A stretch of DNA of 64,000 nt. It comes from Balanoglossus misakiensis (taxonomy: Eukaryota; Hemichordata). A program made the position numbers and the translations under genes. This document shows positions 57,300 to 64,000 of the stretch, piece after piece. Where the stretch lies: the NCBI GenBank assembly GCA_040954595.2, contig CM082590.2, positions 9,486,001 through 9,550,000 on the forward strand, read 5' to 3'. Position 1 is the stretch's first letter. Every line of letters starts with the position of its first letter. The notes beneath the pieces are model-generated. The model saw nothing but the letters and a program-made list of their open reading frames with translations, was not told the origin of the DNA and made no database searches.

Positions 57300-58782
57300 C
57301 TCAACCATTTCCCCACCAGGACACATTTGCTTATTAAATCCTACACTTCTTTCCAAAAATGTTCAAAACAATCAAAAGAAACTTTATTGCCGAGATTTGT
57401 CACTTTTCTGATTTGCAAATTCTTTTCAGGTTTGGATTTCAAGTACAGAACGGTGATACTGGATGAAACAGCAATTCGGTTACAAGTCTGGTGAGTCTCA
57501 AATCCTGTCTGTTTCTGTGGAACCTTTCATTATTCTGGAGGTGTAGTTTAATATAACCTTGACTCTACTATTTTTCCACAGGGACACAGCAGGTCAAGAA
57601 AGGTTCCGCACTCTAACAACTGCATACTACAGGGGAGCAATGGTGAGTGTGGACCCTTTCACCAGAATGGTTTGGTCCAAATATATTGTTTCCTATGGTA
57701 AAGTTGAACATCAACAGAGGTAACAGGGGTGGGTGGGATGTTGGGGAAGGGGCTTGTCAGATACAGTTATCCAAGAGATTCGGTTGACCACGTGAGAATT
57801 AATTACTTTACTGAGTAGCAAAGATATTTTGAAAGTAGCAAGAATCTAATATCAAGCATGGTCATATACATCTATTATATGTTGTTTTCTTCAGGGGATA
57901 TTACTGGTATTTGACATCACAAACTCGGAAACGTTTCTTCATCTAACTGGTTGGCTGGAAAACATCAAAAAGGTAGGGCAGATTTCTGTGCGTACGAGGG
58001 AGAAGTCTCCATGTTCTCTGTCATTAAGCAGGCAGCAAATTAATCTAGTTATGAACAAAATAAAGGCTGTCACGCAAATCCTATCACAATTGATTACAAT
58101 TGTTATTCTTTCTCAAACAGAATGCGTCAAATGATGTATCCATTGTTCTTCTTGGCAACAAATCAGACAGACAAATCAACAGAGAAATCGATACAGAAAG
58201 ATCAGCCCAGGTAAGAATGTTTCAAAAAACCCTGATTTTATCCCTTTCACCCCCTGTTCCCATTTTAGAGGTCCAAACTAACCATAGAAAACAATGGGTT
58301 TGGACTGAACCATGGCAGTAGAAGGGTTAAAGGATCTCTCTCAAATATATTTCTGGATGGAAATCTCAGCCTGATATTGTAACTGCCATTGACATCATTT
58401 TTGTGTTCCCTGTACAGCTCGCACAAAGCTATGACATTGATTGTCTGGAAACCAGCGCCAAGACGAACCTCAACGTTGAAAAGGCTTTCAAAATCCTTGC
58501 CTCTCATATGTTAGGAAAAAATAAACAACGGGTAAGTCAATCTTTGTTTGCCTTTTCACCACATGAAATCAGAGATCACCATCCCTCCATGATATTGTCC
58601 TCGCTGTCACATGTTCTGATTGAAACAGAGACCAAGAAATTCACACCTAATTTTCTATGTTTTTTTCCCCCTGCTGAAATATATAGGCCAACAGAGTGCA
58701 TAGTCTACGCAACACAATTCAGGGCAGTGAGTTATACAGTTCAGCAGACCACCAATCCGTCTCCAGTGGCTGTCGATGTTAA
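56680..58782 (+). CDS. Rab-family small GTPase (Rab8/Rab26-like, unassigned), 7 exons
   Basis: Small GTPase of the Rab family, expected to control vesicle transport through GTP-dependent effector binding on membranes. Exons: 56680-56830, 57430-57490, 57582-57642, 57895-57972, 58121-58210, 58418-58531, 58687-58782; 651 bp, 216 residues. All G motifs are present: P-loop GDSDVGKT, switch I with VSTIGLDFKYRT, DTAGQERF (G3), GNKSD (G4), ETSAK (G5). TAYYRGAMG resembles Rab8/Rab3, while VLLGNKSD and LETSAKTNLNVEKAF resemble Rab26/37, so I do not assign a subfamily. The C-terminus GCRC is a C-x-C double geranylgeranylation site. The P-loop has Asp where most Rabs have Gly (Ras position 13), which could alter nucleotide exchange or hydrolysis. 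ATG 56680 is used because no upstream in-frame ATG exists. Confidence 0.93.
57654..57735 (+). mobile_element. 85-bp MITE, CCCTTTCACC family, in Rab intron 3
   Basis: Begins CCCTTTCACCAGAATGGTTT only 11 bp after the Rab exon 3 end at 57642; ends AACAGGGGTGGGTGGG. Confidence 0.75.
58242..58326 (+). mobile_element. 85-bp MITE, CCCTTTCACC family, in Rab intron 5
   Basis: CCCTTTCACCCCCTGTTCCC to GGCAGTAGAAGGG, followed by TTAA (58327-58330); left flank TTAT. Inner ACCATAGAAAACAATGGGTT. Confidence 0.85.
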
Positions 58783-59283
58783 CCCAAAGAAGTTGACCAA
58801 ATATGGCTGAATTTACATTCATTTTTTAGCTCCTTAGAATTAGGCCAGAGTCAGGAAATTCTTTGTTTTGCGTCCAATCAAAATTCTGAAAGGTAAGCAG
58901 CTTAGTGGTTTTAAAACACACACAGAATTTTAACACAAAACAATTTGCTTTCATACGACAGTTTTTCTCATGCTGCATGTTCCTGTAGTGATTCAACACG
59001 GCCAGTTTACGCTGCCAAGTGGGTCGATGACTTTAATATGATTGCACAAAGACGTATGTTGCTGCAATATGAACATCTTGGCTTATTTTTGTGACACAAT
59101 AGTGTCCATGAGCAAAATTTCCCTAGAAAACTTTGTGTGTGTTCTTCTCAAAAAATCTACGCACAAATGGACGCAAAACAAAGACTGTACTCACTATGGC
59201 CTCATATAATAATGCAGGGAGATTTTAGTGTAGTTTGGAAGGCTATTGAGGGCAAGTGCATTTTTGTGTCCCTCAAATGTTAA

Positions 59284-59368
59284 CCTGTTCACCTCCAGTT
59301 TGAACTTTAGAGGTCCAAGCTCCTCATAGAAAACAATGGGTTTGGACCAAACCATCACGGTAAAAGGG
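59284..59368 (+). mobile_element. 85-bp MITE, CCCTTTCACC family, TTAA-flanked
   Basis: TTAA (59280-59283), CCTGTTCACCTCCAGTTTGA, ATCACGGTAAAAGGG, TTAA (59369-59372). Between the Rab and DCST genes. Confidence 0.85.
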
Positions 59369-59971
59369 TTAAAATACAATACAAAGAGGACTGATTTGTA
59401 AAAAGAAATTTACAGTTATAGAGGTTTATTTTCCTGATTCCTTCATCTCTCAGTAGAATAAGCTAAACAGAGTTTACTGTGATACTGGTAATTTATATAC
59501 CTGATTTTTAAAAGAAAGAGTATTTACATCAAATACTTTTAATATTTGAATGCAGACAGAGTTAGTAAATTTCAGTGCTGAAGTTCAGCCTGATAGAGTT
59601 GGTAGTGATGATGATTTCAGATTCTAAAAGTTGATAGATGTAATTGATTATAGTGTGTGTCATACACAGAAATAAGTGCACTTCCAAATGTATTTATATT
59701 TTATTCAAGTTTTGAGGTTGTTTAAATTTACTTCTATGGCGTTTAAAACTTTTTAGGGTGTTTTTAAACTAGTTATGGACTTCCATTTTGATTTCTGGGT
59801 GCTATATACTCATGAATTGCTTAAGAGAATTAAAGTTGATAACAAAAACTGTTCAAAGATTGATATGTTACACATGTGTGGAAAATTTCTGTGTACTGTT
59901 GCTGTTATTGTTGTAGAAATATCGTTTAAGATACAATCCCTCCACTAACACGTCGATTTGTGACTCTTATT

Positions 59972-60457
59972 CTAACCCTGACCAAAATGTGTTTGTTTCA
60001 GTGTAAAATCAAACATCGATGCAAATGACCGATTTCTGCACACAAGTATAATAGAACGTTCATTTTCGATATAGTTGCCTATTACCTCATATATTGGAGT
60101 TAACATACATAACTTTTTCTTAATTTTATCGAGAAAACAAAACGTTGAAAAAAGGGTAAGAAAATAAAGCGGTCCCAGAAACGCCCGCAAAATGTGTATG
60201 CACAGTCCACAGTTGAAAATTACAATGCCCGTGAGTGCTACAAGAAGCGATTTGATACGCAAAATGAGCACTTCCCTTGTCTTTAGAACATTGGAATATA
60301 CTTGAAACATAACTAACATATCGGGAAAATCATCGTACGAGTAGAGCGACTGTCGCTTGCTTCCAAGGAAAAAGCGCAACTCTAAGATGGTCACGTGACC
60401 ATAATGCGTTCGTAGTCTTCCAAGCGTTCGACGACGCGTAACGCGCGTCCGTTCCAT
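59972..60457 (-). CDS. Uncertain 161-codon frame, divergent from the DCST gene
   Basis: A single open frame whose ATG is 89 bp from the DCST-like ATG on the other strand. The N-terminus is basic (MERTRVTRRRTLGRL) and the middle contains two hydrophobic stretches (LLVALTGIVIFNCGLCIHIL and FLGPLYFLTLFSTFCFL), so a small membrane protein is conceivable. I recognise no family and see no splice or polyadenylation evidence. A frame of this length is near what chance allows in a window this size, so I treat it as a candidate only. Confidence 0.25.
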   Translation of the reverse strand: MERTRVTRRRTLGRLRTHYGHVTILELRFFLGSKRQSLYSYDDFPDMLVMFQVYSNVLKTREVLILRIKSLLVALTGIVIFNCGLCIHILRAFLGPLYFLTLFSTFCFLDKIKKKLCMLTPIYEVIGNYIENERSIILVCRNRSFASMFDFTLKQTHFGQG

Positions 60458-60546
60458 GTGTTATTTGTCTTCTAAAACAAGCGTCACAACAAGAAATAAC
60501 TTCGTAGAATATATTTTCCTATTCTCTGGGAAAAAATCTACAAAAA

Positions 60547-64000
<3,454 letters not shown>

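Overview
This is a eukaryotic, almost certainly animal, genomic window. It is AT-rich, its genes are split by GT-AG introns, the intergenic DNA is full of short transposon relics and microsatellites, and the encoded families are metazoan (somatomedin-B 7TM receptors, a Rab GTPase, a DC-STAMP-domain sperm-type protein, SEC11, LEO1). The repeat style and the receptor family fit a marine invertebrate bilaterian, such as an invertebrate deuterostome or a lophotrochozoan. The sequence alone does not let me name the species.

Layout. 1-11 kb: a repeat-rich zone with tRNA-derived SINEs, an 88-bp satellite, three copies of a ~500-700 bp repeat, a 5'-truncated LINE and a 524-bp nearly perfect palindrome. 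11.2-19.3 kb: two divergent housekeeping genes, SEC11 (minus strand) and LEO1 (plus strand, 10 exons), whose start codons are 291 bp apart. 21.3-36.4 kb: three tandem plus-strand genes for secretin-like 7TM receptors with an N-terminal somatomedin-B domain. The second and third lie in a ~5.8 kb tandem duplication with strongly homogenised 3' halves. 40.7-43.2 kb: a five-exon gene for a 101-residue, Thr/Ser/Pro/Asn-rich, probably GPI-anchored surface peptide. 47.9-54.8 kb: two tandem minus-strand genes for secreted proteins built from four copies each of a six-cysteine CDDGG module, one module per phase 1-1 exon. 56.7-58.8 kb: a seven-exon Rab GTPase. 60.5-64 kb: the first eleven exons of a DCST1/2-like gene that runs off the window.

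I assembled the exons by hand. For every gene the reading frame stays open across all junctions and the splice sites are consensus, which is the main evidence for the calls. Nothing suggests an operon; the genes are functionally unrelated apart from the local paralogue arrays. The mobile content is dominated by short non-autonomous elements. Several are bounded by TTAA on both sides, and one 85-bp family recurs at least nine times, three times within about 15 bp of a splice donor.
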